Part shown: one piece after another, positions 27,291 to 36,343 of the stretch
Position numbering within the stretch: position 1 is the first letter of the stretch
Layout of the letters: the number at the start of each line of letters is the position of its first letter
NCBI RefSeq assembly: GCF_008123515.1
Contig: NZ_VSSR01000001.1
Coordinates: 1-64,000, forward strand
Length of the DNA stretch: 64,000 nucleotides
Direction: 5' to 3'
Origin: Bradyrhizobium cytisi
GTDB taxonomy: Bacteria > Pseudomonadota > Alphaproteobacteria > Rhizobiales > Xanthobacteraceae
Program-made: the position numbers and the translations under genes
Notes under the pieces: model-generated
The model's database searches: none
What the model saw: the letters and a program-made list of their open reading frames with translations, nothing else
What the model was told of the DNA's origin: nothing

Positions 27291-27776
27291 TCATTCAATG
27301 ATCACCAGCGGTTCGCCGAACTCGACCGGCTGGCCGTCCTCGACGAGGATCTGGGTCACCGTACCGGCGCGCGTCGAGGGGATCTGGTTCATGGTCTTCA
27401 TCGCTTCGATGATCAGCAGGGTCTGGCCGACCGAGACTTTCGAGCCGACCTCGACGAACGGCTTGGCGCCGGGCTCGGGCGCCCAATAGGCGGTGCCGAC
27501 CATCGGCGAGGACACGGCGCCCGGATGCTTCGACATGTCGGCCGCAGCGGCCGCGGGTGCGGCAGCCGCAACCGGCAGGGGGGCCGTATGCGCCACCGGA
27601 ACGGGCATGGTCGCGGCGACGCTGATGTTGCGGGCGACGCGCAGGCGCAGGCCCGCGCGCTCGATCTCGATCTCGGTGAGGCTGGTCTCATCGAGCAGCA
27701 GAGCGAGCTCGCGGACGAGTGCGGAATCCTCGCTGGAAAACTTTGCGGCTGCTTTGTCGTCTGGCTGGCGCGCCAT
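27291..27776 (-). CDS. accB: Acetyl-CoA carboxylase, biotin carboxyl carrier protein
   Basis: 161 residues. An N-terminal helical region ([20 protein letters not shown]), an Ala/Pro-rich linker at about residues 70-90, and the C-terminal biotinyl domain with the attachment lysine in [16 protein letters not shown] instead of the classical AMKM is normal in alphaproteobacteria. The start at 27776 (MARQPDDK) is preferred because the open frame upstream does not resemble AccB. It lies between aroQ and accC in the order common in this group; the three are probably one operon. Confidence 0.96.
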   Translation of the reverse strand: MARQPDDKAAAKFSSEDSALVRELALLLDETSLTEIEIERAGLRLRVARNISVAATMPVPVAHTAPLPVAAAAPAAAAADMSKHPGAVSSPMVGTAYWAPEPGAKPFVEVGSKVSVGQTLLIIEAMKTMNQIPSTRAGTVTQILVEDGQPVEFGEPLVIIE

Positions 27777-27813
27777 GTCGTTTGATCCGAATGTTCTGAG
27801 TGATGAGGGAGCG

Positions 27814-28281
27814 TCAGGCTTTGGGCTTGATGCCGACCTTGGCGGCAAGGCCTTGGATGGCGAGGCGGTAGCCCTCGATGCCGAAGCCGCAGAGCGAGGC
27901 GAAGGCTGCGCGCGCGGTGTAGGAGTGGTGACGGAAGCTCTCGCGGGCGTGGATGTTGGTCACGTGCACTTCGACCGTCGGAATCTGCACCGCAAGCAGC
28001 GCGTCGTGCAGCGCGATCGAGGTGTGCGAATAGCCGCCGGCGTTGATGATGATGCCCTTCATCCCGCGGGCATGCGCCTCGTGGATGAAGTCGATCAGCT
28101 CGCCTTCGCGATTGGACTGCCGGCAGTCGGCCTTGAGGCCGAACGTCGCCGCAGTCTCCCGGCACAGCGCCTCGACGTCGGCCAGCGTCGCATGACCATA
28201 CTTCTCAGGCTCACGCGTCCCCAGCATGTTGAGGTTCGGCCCGTTGAGAACGAGGATCGTGTCGGTTGCTGGTTCGGCCAT
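27814..28281 (-). CDS. aroQ: Type II 3-dehydroquinate dehydratase
   Basis: 155 residues, typical. It catalyses the third step of the shikimate pathway in the cytoplasm as a dodecamer. Signatures: [19 protein letters not shown] with the catalytic arginine and nearby tyrosine, [35 protein letters not shown] with the conserved His and Arg, and [10 protein letters not shown]. It heads the aroQ-accB-accC gene string; the spacing to accB is 37 bases. Confidence 0.97.
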   Translation of the reverse strand: MAEPATDTILVLNGPNLNMLGTREPEKYGHATLADVEALCRETAATFGLKADCRQSNREGELIDFIHEAHARGMKGIIINAGGYSHTSIALHDALLAVQIPTVEVHVTNIHARESFRHHSYTARAAFASLCGFGIEGYRLAIQGLAAKVGIKPKA

Positions 28282-28485
28282 TCCTGTCCCGGCGCGTGTT
28301 TTGGCGTGGCGGGGGTTATAGGTAACAAAGTGAGCCAGGGGAAGCCTTGAAGGGCCTCCGGGACCGCTTCAGGCACCTCATCCGGTGTGCAAAAACCTGT
28401 GCGGAAACTACGGAAATTGCTTGTTAACCAGTCCGAAGCATGGCTGCCGGCCCGGACCGGCGGGGAGGCCGCCCAATAGGCCAAA

Positions 28486-28513
28486 AGCCCCTGCCGATCG
28501 CTCGGCAAGGGCT
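28486..28513 (-). terminator. Intrinsic terminator of the DUF1236 gene
   Basis: Arms agcccctgccga and tcggcaagggct pair around a 4-base loop (one mismatch). On the minus strand the stem is followed by tttt. It lies 24 bases after the DUF1236 stop and insulates aroQ from it; the remaining bases up to aroQ show no gene. Confidence 0.8.
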
Positions 28514-28536
28514 CATTCGGGCATCAGCGAAGCGAC

Positions 28537-29349
28537 TTAGCCTTCGATGATGTAGACAATCTCGCGCGTCTGGGGACGGACGATGATGTACTGGCCGTGC
28601 ACGAAGATCACGTCATAGCCGCGCCATTCCGGGTAGATTTCGACAATCCGTGCCGGGAGCGGATGGAAACGGACATTTGCCGGGACGGCCGCGCCAACCG
28701 AAACGTTGAAGTTGACGTTGGTCGTTTCCTCGATCTTCTCGGACTTGATCGCCGACACGATCTGGGTCCGCTTCTCCGGCGGCGGAGCAGCGGTCGCCGA
28801 GGTCGCGGCATTGCCGGTCGTGGTCTGCGACTTGCTGTCGGTCGCAGCCGGACGGTTCTCGGCATTATTGCTCTTGGCGGCGCCGCCGGACTTGTTGTCC
28901 TCGGCCTTCATGTCCTTGCCGCCGGACTTGGTCGTCGAATCCGTGCTCATGCTCTTCGACTTGTCCTGGGCGCCCTTGTCCTGCGCACTCTGGGCGTGCT
29001 CACCCTTCGCCGCGCCGGCCTTCTCGTCAGCCGCGTTCTTGTTCATCGCGCCGGACTTTTCCATCCCGCCGGACTTCTCCGCTCCGCCGGATTTCTCCAT
29101 CGCGCCAGAGGACTTCTCTTCGCCCGGCTTCATGGAGCCGCCGGCCTGACCCACGGTGCCCTTCTGCGGACTCGCGGATTCCTTGCCAGTCGCGCCATGT
29201 TCGGCTGCGCCGCCCGAAGACTGCGAGTGCTGCATCGGCTGTGCGCCGGCGCCGCCGCTGTCGTTCTTCATCGTGCCCTGTGCGTTCGCCAGACCGGTGC
29301 CTGCGATGAGCGCGAGTGCGGCAACCGAGATCATAAAGCGGTTCAACAT
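28537..29349 (-). CDS. DUF1236 domain-containing secreted protein
   Basis: 270 residues. A signal peptide (MLNRFMISVAALALIAGTGLANA) is followed by about 150 residues of low complexity, rich in Lys, Ser, Gly, Ala and Glu, with repeated EKSGG/EKSGA units. The C-terminal DUF1236 module contains VGAAVPANVRFHPLPARIVEIYPEWRGYDVIFV and ends TREIVYIIEG. The repeat part resembles hydrophilic stress-protective proteins. A perfect EcfG-type promoter lies in front of it, so it is probably induced in the general stress response. A strong ribosome site (aggaga) supports the start. Confidence 0.88.
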   Translation of the reverse strand: MLNRFMISVAALALIAGTGLANAQGTMKNDSGGAGAQPMQHSQSSGGAAEHGATGKESASPQKGTVGQAGGSMKPGEEKSSGAMEKSGGAEKSGGMEKSGAMNKNAADEKAGAAKGEHAQSAQDKGAQDKSKSMSTDSTTKSGGKDMKAEDNKSGGAAKSNNAENRPAATDSKSQTTTGNAATSATAAPPPEKRTQIVSAIKSEKIEETTNVNFNVSVGAAVPANVRFHPLPARIVEIYPEWRGYDVIFVHGQYIIVRPQTREIVYIIEG

Positions 29350-29393
29350 CGTATTCTCCTCACGTGTTTCCTTGCGTCATTGCCCGCGCCACC

Positions 29394-29418
29394 AACGAAA
29401 GGAGATTTGAGTTGTTCC
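29394..29418 (-). promoter_or_regulatory. EcfG-type (general stress sigma factor) promoter
   Basis: On the minus strand GGAAC (29418-29414) and CGTT (29397-29394) are separated by exactly 16 bases, a full match to the GGAAC-N16/17-CGTT promoter recognised by EcfG in Bradyrhizobium and relatives. Predicted transcription starts about 40 bases before the DUF1236 gene. Confidence 0.65.
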
Positions 29419-29517
29419 GGAACATCTGCTGTTCCGCGGCATTTGTTTCCTAAACACGGGATGAACGTCCGTGCCGGATCCACGCCAGGATTTGTGTAGG
29501 GCTTTGGCCAACGAAAA

Positions 29518-29539
29518 AGGCCGGCTTTTCAGCCGGCCT
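29518..29539 (-). terminator. Intrinsic terminator of the DsbA-like gene
   Basis: Perfect 8-base arms aggccggc/gccggcct surround a 6-base loop, followed on the minus strand by ttttt. It lies 60 bases after the stop codon. Confidence 0.85.
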
Positions 29540-29600
29540 GGTTACATGCGTGAAGTTGTAAGACGCTTGACCAGAGACGCTTGACCAGCAAGTCGCCTTG

Positions 29601-30368
29601 TCAGCAGGTCGCCTTGCCGCAGCGGGCGACGCCGATCTTTTCCTTGAGGCCGTCGAGACCAACGGCGCCGACCACGATCTGCTTGCCGATCACGTAGCTC
29701 GGCGTGCCGTTCATGCCCATCGCTTCGGCGAGCTTGAAGTTCTCCTCGATGGTGGCGCGCACCTCGGGGCTCGCGATGTCCTTCTCGATCTTCGCGGTGT
29801 CGAGGCCGGCTTCCTTGGCCGCCTGGAGCGCGCGCGCCTTGTCGGCGGCGCCGCGGCCGCCGAGCAGCTTCTGGTGGAAGTCGAGATATTTCTTGCCGGA
29901 GGGATCCTGCATGCGCACGGCGACCGCAACCTGCGCCGCCTCGACCGAGCCCTGGCTCAGCACCGGAAACTCCTTCAGCACCACCTTCAGCTTGGGATCG
30001 GCCTTCATCAGGTCGAGCATGTCGCTCATCGCGCGCTTGCAGTAGCCGCAATTGTAATCGAAGAACTCGACGAAGGTGACGTCGCCGTCCTTGTTGCCGA
30101 GCACGACCTGGCGCGGCGAATTGAAGATCGCATTCGAGTTCTGCGCGATGCTGGCTTCGTGCTTCTTCGTTTCGGCATCAGCCTGGCGCTTGCTGAGCTC
30201 GGTCATGGCCTCCTCGAGCACCTCGGGATGGCTGACGAGGTAGCTCTTGATGATCGCCTCGATGTCGGTGCGCTGGGAATCCGAGAAGCTTTCGGCCGAA
30301 GCCGGTCCCGTTGCGCCGAAGATGGCGAGCGCAAACAGCGCGGAAGCAAGCAGGCGCAACGAAGGCAT
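29601..30368 (-). CDS. DsbA-family periplasmic thiol oxidoreductase
   Basis: 255 residues. A signal peptide (MPSLRLLASALFALAIFG...SAE) is followed by a helical segment (IEAIIKSYLVSHPEVLEEAMTEL) and a thioredoxin fold with the active site FFDYNCGYCKRAM and the cis-proline loop GTPSYVIG. This layout matches the DsbA/Com1-like group (BdbD-like) that oxidises or isomerises disulfides in the periplasm. A C-terminal cysteine pair is also present (RCGKATC). The ATG at 30368 follows agagga. It is probably cotranscribed with the M48 protease gene upstream, with a gap of about 95 bases. Confidence 0.9.
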   Translation of the reverse strand: MPSLRLLASALFALAIFGATGPASAESFSDSQRTDIEAIIKSYLVSHPEVLEEAMTELSKRQADAETKKHEASIAQNSNAIFNSPRQVVLGNKDGDVTFVEFFDYNCGYCKRAMSDMLDLMKADPKLKVVLKEFPVLSQGSVEAAQVAVAVRMQDPSGKKYLDFHQKLLGGRGAADKARALQAAKEAGLDTAKIEKDIASPEVRATIEENFKLAEAMGMNGTPSYVIGKQIVVGAVGLDGLKEKIGVARCGKATC

Positions 30369-30464
30369 TGGCAAATCCTCTTATCCAGAGCAGGTTTCGA
30401 ATAAACGTCCCGGCGGCCTTTAATCGGAGTGTCGTGACGTCAAAGAGCGGTCGTTGTGAGCAGG

Positions 30465-31871
30465 CTAGTTGCGCGGCGGTTTCGACGCCACGATGTCGTC
30501 GGCCTTGACCCATCCCGGGGTGCCGACGGCGAAACGGGTTTTCGCGCGCGTGGCGAGCTCGCGAGCGGTCTTGTTGTCGCCGCGCAGGTAGGCGGCCTGG
30601 GCGGAGGCGAGATCCGCCTCGGCATAGTCTCCCTTCCGGCCATAGGCCATCGCGAGCTGCATGTAGCCGAGAGGGGCCTCGGGCTCCCGCGCCACCGCGG
30701 CACGGAGAATCCGAACGGCATCGTCCGTGTAGGCCTTATTATCGGTTCCAACCAGAGCCTGCCCAAGTAACATCTCGATGAGGGGCGCATTGTTCGAGAG
30801 TGCGACAGCCTTGCGCAGGGGGGCGATCGCGTCGGCCGGCTTGCCGCTTTCCAGCAGGGCCTGGCCGCGGACCTCGTAGAAGTACGGGTTGTTTGGCTGC
30901 ACCGCGATCAGCGCGTCGATCTGGGTCAGCGCGCTGCGCAAATCGCCGTGCAGATAGGTGCTGATGGCGCGGGCATAGCGCGCCGGCATGCTGTCATTGG
31001 TCAGGGGATAGCGGCGGTACACCAGTTCCGGCCGCTCCATGAAGGCGGAGATTTTGGCGCGCACCATGTCATGGCGGAGCTGGAGCGCGGGATCGTCCTT
31101 CTTGTCCCAATAAGGGCTGGTGCTCGCGAATTCCTGGAGCGCCGCGACGCGCTCGGCGGGCATCGGATGCGACTGCAGATAGGGGTCGGCGCCGCGTGCC
31201 GCGAACAGGCTCTCGCTGGTGAAGCGCTTGAACGTCTCGTACATGCCCTTCGGCGACTGCTGGGTCGCGGTCAGGAATTTCACGCCGGCGCGGTCGGCGT
31301 TCTCTTCCTGCTGGCGCTGGTAGGACAGCAGCGAGCGGCGGATCATCTCCTGCGGTCCGGCGATCGCAGCCGCGCCGGCATTGGCGAGCCCGTTATTGCC
31401 GGAGCTGCCCGAGCCGCGGCTGGCGCCCGCGACCAGCGCGCCCGCGCCGAGCAGCATGGCGATGATCATCTGGGTCTGGGCATTGGCGAGCTGCTCGCGC
31501 AGCTTCGATAGATGGCCGCCGGCCAGATGCCCGGTCTCGTGCGCGAGCACGCCGATCAGCTGGTTCGGCGTCTCCGACTGCAGGATCGCGCCGAAATTGA
31601 CGAAGATGCGGCGACCATCGGCGACGAACGCGTTGAACGAGTTGTCGTTGATGATCACCATCTGGATGTTCTGCTTCTCCAGACCGGCAACCCGCAGGAT
31701 CGGGCGGGTATATTCGCGCACCAGCTGCTCGGTTTCGGTGTCGCGCAGGACCGGCGGTCCGCGGCCTTCCTGCGCCCGCGTCGCCGGGACCGGCAGCAGC
31801 GCGATCGCAGCAGCCGTGACGAGGGCGGTGAGGGCGGAGGCCTTCTTGCGCAATGCGATCTGGAGCAACAT
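30465..31871 (-). CDS. M48-family metalloprotease with TPR region (BepA-like)
   Basis: 468 residues. Signal peptide at the N-terminus (ending TRAQ); a peptidase M48 domain with the zinc site HETGHLAGGH and the distal glutamate in QRQQEENADRAG; then TPR-like repeats from about residue 300 (YFYEVRGQALLESGKPADAIAPLRKAV). BepA/YfgC in E. coli works in the periplasm on outer-membrane protein quality control. The ATG at 31871 begins a good signal peptide; a TTG 30 bases upstream is possible. Divergent from the aminotransferase gene. Confidence 0.9.
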   Translation of the reverse strand: MLLQIALRKKASALTALVTAAAIALLPVPATRAQEGRGPPVLRDTETEQLVREYTRPILRVAGLEKQNIQMVIINDNSFNAFVADGRRIFVNFGAILQSETPNQLIGVLAHETGHLAGGHLSKLREQLANAQTQMIIAMLLGAGALVAGASRGSGSSGNNGLANAGAAAIAGPQEMIRRSLLSYQRQQEENADRAGVKFLTATQQSPKGMYETFKRFTSESLFAARGADPYLQSHPMPAERVAALQEFASTSPYWDKKDDPALQLRHDMVRAKISAFMERPELVYRRYPLTNDSMPARYARAISTYLHGDLRSALTQIDALIAVQPNNPYFYEVRGQALLESGKPADAIAPLRKAVALSNNAPLIEMLLGQALVGTDNKAYTDDAVRILRAAVAREPEAPLGYMQLAMAYGRKGDYAEADLASAQAAYLRGDNKTARELATRAKTRFAVGTPGWVKADDIVASKPPRN

Positions 31872-32073
31872 CAAACGATCTGGGTCAAACGGGCTTTGCA
31901 AGCGGACCTGGCAAGGGACTTGGACTGCAGTTTTTGTGATTGGTTTTGGCGATTGGCGGCGGACCGGATACGCGATATGCCCTTATGAGCCGTATAATGC
32001 GGCTAGTCTGGGGCGCAAGCGCCCTGTTTTCCGGACCGAACGGACCGTTCCGCCAGCGAAATAGCAGAAATCG

Positions 32074-33261
32074 ATGCACGATGCGACATTGAGGAACCGG
32101 GTGGCGCAGTGGCTCGAGCCCTCCCGCCGCAGTGATGTTCCCCCGTTCATGGTGATGGACGTGATGGCCGCGGCGGCCAGGATCGAGGCGGCTGGCGGCC
32201 ATGTCATTCACATGGAGGTCGGCCAGCCCGCGGCCGGCGCGCCGAAGACCGCGATCGCGGCCGCACAGGCCGCGCTTGCGGCGGGGCGGATCGACTATAC
32301 GTCAGCACTCGGCATCCCCTCGTTGCGCGAGCGTATCTCGCGGCATTACCGCGATGCCTATGGCTGCAACATCAGCCCGGAGCGAATCGTGGTGACCACG
32401 GGCTCCTCCGGCGGGTTCATCCTGGCCTTCCTGTCGATGTTCGAGCCCGGCGATCGCGTCGCGGTGACAGTGCCCGGCTATCCGCCGTACCGGCACATCC
32501 TCACTGCGCTGGGCTGCGAGCCGGTGCTGATCGAGACCACCAATGAGACGCGTCACGCGCTGACCGGCGAGGCGCTGCTCGCCGCTCATCGCAAGGCGCC
32601 GCTGAAAGGCGTGCTGGTCGGCAGCCCCGCAAATCCGACGGGAACGATGATGCCCCGCGAGGCGCTCGCCAGCCTGATCGCGGCGTCCGAGGATGCCGGC
32701 ATCCGCTTCATCTCCGACGAGATCTATCACGGGCTTGACTATGCCTTTCCGGCAGTGACGGCGGCAGAGCTGTCGCCGCACGCACTCGTGATCAACTCGT
32801 TCTCGAAGTATTTTTGCATGACGGGCTGGCGCGTCGGCTGGATGGTCGTGCCCGAGATCCTGGTGCGCCCGATCGAACGGCTGCAGCAGAACCTCTCGAT
32901 CTCGGTGCCGTCGCTGTCGCAGATTGCGGCAGAGGCCGCCTTCGACGGCGCGGCCGAGATGGAGGAGATCAAGCACGGCTATCAGGAAAACCGGCGCATC
33001 CTGATCGAGGGATTGCCCAAGGCGGGCCTCAGCAAATTCCTGCCTGCGGACGGCGCGTTCTACCTTTATGCCGACGTCTCGGATTTCACCTCCGACAGTC
33101 TCGACTTCGCCAAGCAGATGCTGGAGAAGGCCCAGGTTGCCGCAACGCCGGGCGTCGATTTCGATCCGATCCATGGCCGCTCGTTCATCCGATTCTCTTA
33201 TGCACGTTCGGCCGCGGAGATGCGGGAGGCAGTTGACCGGATCGCTCACTGGCTTAAATAG
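32074..33261 (+). CDS. PLP-dependent class I/II aminotransferase
   Basis: 395 residues, fold type I. Signatures: YTSALGIPSLRERISRHY; TGSSGGFILAF for the cofactor phosphate; the SPANPTGTMMP and DEIYHGLDY segments; the PLP lysine in NSFSKYFCMTGWRVGW; and the C-terminal arginine in SFIRFSYA. The substrate cannot be assigned from sequence; related proteins act on aspartate, aromatic or branched amino acids. It is followed after 33 bases by bioY, perhaps in one transcript. Confidence 0.9.
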   Translation: MHDATLRNRVAQWLEPSRRSDVPPFMVMDVMAAAARIEAAGGHVIHMEVGQPAAGAPKTAIAAAQAALAAGRIDYTSALGIPSLRERISRHYRDAYGCNISPERIVVTTGSSGGFILAFLSMFEPGDRVAVTVPGYPPYRHILTALGCEPVLIETTNETRHALTGEALLAAHRKAPLKGVLVGSPANPTGTMMPREALASLIAASEDAGIRFISDEIYHGLDYAFPAVTAAELSPHALVINSFSKYFCMTGWRVGWMVVPEILVRPIERLQQNLSISVPSLSQIAAEAAFDGAAEMEEIKHGYQENRRILIEGLPKAGLSKFLPADGAFYLYADVSDFTSDSLDFAKQMLEKAQVAATPGVDFDPIHGRSFIRFSYARSAAEMREAVDRIAHWLK

Positions 33262-33294
33262 CCGCCAGTTTCAAACAGCCTTCCGGAGTGCATC

Positions 33295-33909
33295 TTGTCT
33301 GACCGAACCGTACAGTCCGCCGCCACGTCGCATTCTCCTCTTGCCGCAGTGATGTGGCCGACCCGACCGGGTGAGACCGTCGGCGCCTTGCGCGCCGTCG
33401 TCTTGGTCGCGCTCGGCTCCGCACTGATGGCGTTGTCGGCCAAGGTGAACCTGCCGCTGCCTTATGTGCCGATGACGTTGCAGACCCTGGTCGTGCTGAT
33501 GATTGGCGCGGCCTATGGCTGGCGCCTTGGCAGCGCAACCATGATCGCCTACCTCGCCGAAGGCGCGATGGGGCTGCCGGTGTTCGCAGGTCCGGTCGGT
33601 GGAATTGCACCGCTGCTCGGCCCGACTGCCGGTTATCTCTACGGCTTCGTGCTGGCTGCCTTCGTCATCGGCTGGTTCGCCGAACGGGGCTGGGATCGCA
33701 ACGTCGTGCTGCTGTTTGCGGCAATGGCGGTCGGCCATGTCGTCATTTTCATCGCCGGTTTCGGCTGGCTGGCCTACGGCATCGGCCTTGGTGCAACCAA
33801 GGCCTGGGCGGTCGGCGTCGTTCCGTTCATTGCGGCCTCGGTGGTCAAGAACGCGCTGGGCGCCGCGCTGATGCCGGCGGTACGCCGGATCGTCGACCGC
33901 CGCGTCTAG
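33295..33909 (+). CDS. bioY: Biotin transporter BioY
   Basis: 204 residues with six hydrophobic segments. BioY signatures are present: LPLPYVPMTLQTLVVLMIGAAYG, LAEGAMGLPVFAG, GPTAGYLYGF and the late AASVVKNALGA. BioY is the substrate-binding component of ECF-type biotin uptake and can work alone. Biotin is needed by AccB/AccC encoded in the same window. The start is a TTG with ggag six bases upstream; no ATG fits the conserved N-terminal length as well. A terminator follows directly. Confidence 0.92.
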   Translation: MSDRTVQSAATSHSPLAAVMWPTRPGETVGALRAVVLVALGSALMALSAKVNLPLPYVPMTLQTLVVLMIGAAYGWRLGSATMIAYLAEGAMGLPVFAGPVGGIAPLLGPTAGYLYGFVLAAFVIGWFAERGWDRNVVLLFAAMAVGHVVIFIAGFGWLAYGIGLGATKAWAVGVVPFIAASVVKNALGAALMPAVRRIVDRRV

Positions 33910-33940
33910 AACTCACCATACGGAATGGTTCCAATTGACA

Positions 33941-33978
33941 GAGCCGGCCAAGTTGATCTTGGCTGGCTCTCAATTTTG
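33941..33978 (+). terminator. Intrinsic terminator of bioY
   Basis: A 12-base stem gagccggccaag/cttggctggctc (one mismatch) with a 5-base loop is followed by tcaatttt. It ends just before the ribosome site of dctA. No sigma-54 promoter pattern, which often precedes dctA, was seen here. Confidence 0.75.
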
Positions 33979-33993
33979 AGGGGGGAGCGAACA

Positions 33994-35328
33994 ATGACAA
34001 CGACAACGATGGCCGGCGCGCCGGCCGCACCGAGCGCGGCCAAGCCGTGGTATAAAATTCTCTATGTCCAGGTGCTGATCGCGATCGTGCTCGGCGCAAT
34101 CGTCGGCTGGCTCTGGCCGACGATTGCCACCAACGACTGGATCAAGGCGCTCGGCGACGGCTTCATCAAGCTGATCAAGATGGTGATCGCCCCGATCATC
34201 TTCTGCACCGTGGTCTCCGGCATCGCCCACATCCAGGATGCCAAGAAGGTCGGACGCATCGGCGTCAAGGCGCTGGTCTATTTCGAGATCGTCTCCACCT
34301 TCGCGCTCGTCATCGGCCTCATCATCGGCAACATCGTGAAGCCGGGCGCAGGCTTCGGCAACGCGGCCGCCAACGCGCAGGCCGTCGCAAATTACGCCAA
34401 GCAGGCCGAGGGCCAGAGGTCGGTCGACTTCATCCTGCACATCATTCCCGACACGGTGGTCGGCGCCTTCGCGCAAGGCGAGATCCTCCAGGTCCTGTTG
34501 TTCTCGGTGCTATTCGGCTTCGCCATCATGGGGCTCGGCGAGCGCGGCCACACCATCCGCAGCTTCATCGACGATGCCGCGCATGCGGTGTTCGGCGTCA
34601 TCTCCATCGTGATGCGCGCGGCGCCGCTCGGTGCGTTCGGTGCGATGGCCTACACCATCGGCAAGTTCGGCACCGGCGCGATCCTCAATCTGATGGGCCT
34701 GATCGCGACGTTCTATTTGACCGCGGCGCTGTTCGTGATCGTGGTGCTCGGCACCATCGCGCGCTTTGCGGGCTTCTCGATCTTCAAGTTCCTGGCCTAC
34801 ATCAAGGACGAGCTGCTGATCGTGCTCGGCACTTCTTCGTCGGAAAGCGCGTTGCCGTCCTTGATGGAGAAGCTGGAACGGCTCGGCTGCTCGAAGTCGG
34901 TGGTCGGCCTGGTGGTGCCCACCGGTTATTCGTTCAATCTCGACGGCACCAACATCTACATGACGCTGGCGACCCTGTTCATCGCGCAGGCGCTCGGCTT
35001 CGATCTCACCTTCGGCCAGCAGCTCACGATCCTGGTGGTGGCGATGCTGACCTCGAAGGGCGCCTCCGGCATCACCGGTGCGGGCTTCATTACGCTGGCC
35101 GCGACGCTCGCGGTGGTCGATCCGCGGCTCGTGCCGGGCATGGCGATCGTGCTCGGCATCGACAAGTTCATGAGCGAGTGCCGCGCGCTGACCAATCTCT
35201 GCGGCAACGGCGTCGCCTGCGTGATCGTCGCCTGGTGGGAGGGCGAGCTCGATCGCGACAAGCTCAACGCGCGGCTGAACCAGCAGATCGATCCGACGGA
35301 CATGGAAACCGCAGTCACGACGGACTGA
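33994..35328 (+). CDS. dctA: C4-dicarboxylate transporter DctA
   Basis: 444 residues, the usual length. A sodium- or proton-coupled inner-membrane carrier of the DAACS family importing succinate, fumarate and malate; essential for nitrogen fixation in rhizobia. Signatures: the N-terminal [34 protein letters not shown], the serine-rich hairpin [55 protein letters not shown] and [18 protein letters not shown] strong ribosome site (ggggggag) precedes the ATG. No adjacent dctBD genes are present. Confidence 0.96.
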   Translation: MTTTTMAGAPAAPSAAKPWYKILYVQVLIAIVLGAIVGWLWPTIATNDWIKALGDGFIKLIKMVIAPIIFCTVVSGIAHIQDAKKVGRIGVKALVYFEIVSTFALVIGLIIGNIVKPGAGFGNAAANAQAVANYAKQAEGQRSVDFILHIIPDTVVGAFAQGEILQVLLFSVLFGFAIMGLGERGHTIRSFIDDAAHAVFGVISIVMRAAPLGAFGAMAYTIGKFGTGAILNLMGLIATFYLTAALFVIVVLGTIARFAGFSIFKFLAYIKDELLIVLGTSSSESALPSLMEKLERLGCSKSVVGLVVPTGYSFNLDGTNIYMTLATLFIAQALGFDLTFGQQLTILVVAMLTSKGASGITGAGFITLAATLAVVDPRLVPGMAIVLGIDKFMSECRALTNLCGNGVACVIVAWWEGELDRDKLNARLNQQIDPTDMETAVTTD

Positions 35329-35359
35329 TCTGCAAGCTGCATCCGGCGGCGGCGCGCCG

Positions 35360-36238
35360 TCAGACCTTGAAGTAGTAGGGCTGGTCGAGATCCTCGATCA
35401 GCCCTATTTCTTTCGACGCCCAGCCGAGCAGCGCGCGGGTCTTCGCGCTCGATGTCGGCACGTCGACGCCTGCGAATTGCGCGAACCATCCGAAATGCTC
35501 GGCCGCTTCGTCCGGCGATTTCGAGACCACGGGCACGCCAAGCCTTTTGCCGATCACGTCCGCAATTGCCTTGAACGGGATGCCTTCCTCGGCGATAGCG
35601 TGATAGCGTGGTGCAGTTGCGCCTTGCTCGAGTGCAAGCCGATAGACGCGCGCGGCGTCGAAGCGATGGCCGGCAGGCCAGCGATTCATCCCGTCGCCGA
35701 TATAGGCCGCCAGGCCCCTCTCGCGTGCGAGGTTGATCAGGATCGGCACGAAACCGTGGTCGCCTGCGCCATGGGTGGTCGGCGGCAGCCGGACCACGGC
35801 GGTGCGGACGCCGGCCAGCGACAGCGCCGTTGATTCCGACACGCGTGGAAAGCGGTGTGCCGTCTCATCGTCCTCGGTCGCAAGCCGTCCGGGCGCCAGC
35901 AGCGCCACGCCGGAAGTGACGATGAGCGGACGGTCAGAGCCCTTGAGCTCCTCGCCGAGCGCAAGGATAGCGCGGCGGTCGAGCTCGCAATTGTCCAAAA
36001 ATTTCGAGAAGTCATGATTGAAGCCGAGGTGCAGCACGCCGTCTGACGCGGCCGCGCCGCTGCGTAAGGAGGCATGGTCCTCCAGCGAGCCGCGGTGGAC
36101 CTTTGCTCCCATCGCGGCGAGCGATGCGGTCCCCGCATCGGAGCGGGCGAGGCCGGTGACGCTATGGCCGGCGGCGATCAGGTCGGCAACGACGGCGGAG
36201 CCGACGAAGCCGGTGGCGCCAGTGACGAATACACGCAT
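35360..36238 (-). CDS. NAD(P)-dependent SDR-family (extended) oxidoreductase
   Basis: 292 residues. Rossmann start [25 protein letters not shown] (GxxGxxG), a middle [10 protein letters not shown] strand and the substrate segment [15 protein letters not shown] as in NAD-dependent epimerase-like short-chain dehydrogenases. The classical YxxxK is not obvious, which is common in this atypical branch. It is divergent from an MmyB-type regulator, an arrangement seen often for this family. The start at 36238 excludes a long open frame upstream that covers the regulator gene. The substrate is unknown. Confidence 0.85.
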   Translation of the reverse strand: MRVFVTGATGFVGSAVVADLIAAGHSVTGLARSDAGTASLAAMGAKVHRGSLEDHASLRSGAAASDGVLHLGFNHDFSKFLDNCELDRRAILALGEELKGSDRPLIVTSGVALLAPGRLATEDDETAHRFPRVSESTALSLAGVRTAVVRLPPTTHGAGDHGFVPILINLARERGLAAYIGDGMNRWPAGHRFDAARVYRLALEQGATAPRYHAIAEEGIPFKAIADVIGKRLGVPVVSKSPDEAAEHFGWFAQFAGVDVPTSSAKTRALLGWASKEIGLIEDLDQPYYFKV

Positions 36239-36295
36239 GAGCAGTTCTCCAAAGATCGGCAAAAAAGATTGGTAGGAGGCAGCATCTGCGCTAGG

Positions 36296-36333
36296 ATTAT
36301 CCGGGTAAAGTAGGGACATTATCAGGGTATAAT
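36296..36333. promoter_or_regulatory. Direct-repeat operators and -10 in the SDR/regulator gap
   Basis: Two 16-base direct repeats, ATTATCCGGGTAAAGT (36296-36311) and ATTATCAGGGTATAAT (36318-36333), agree at 13 positions and are spaced 22 bases apart, two helical turns. The second contains a consensus -10, TATAAT (36328-36333), for the regulator gene, so binding would block its transcription. The -10 is only ten bases before the ATG, so that transcript may be nearly leaderless. Confidence 0.55.
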
Positions 36334-36343
36334 AGCTAACAGG

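Noticed and set aside
33910..33993. Sigma-54 promoter before dctA
   Set aside because: No GG-N10-GC element with the usual TGGCAC/TTGC pattern; the stretch is mostly the bioY terminator.
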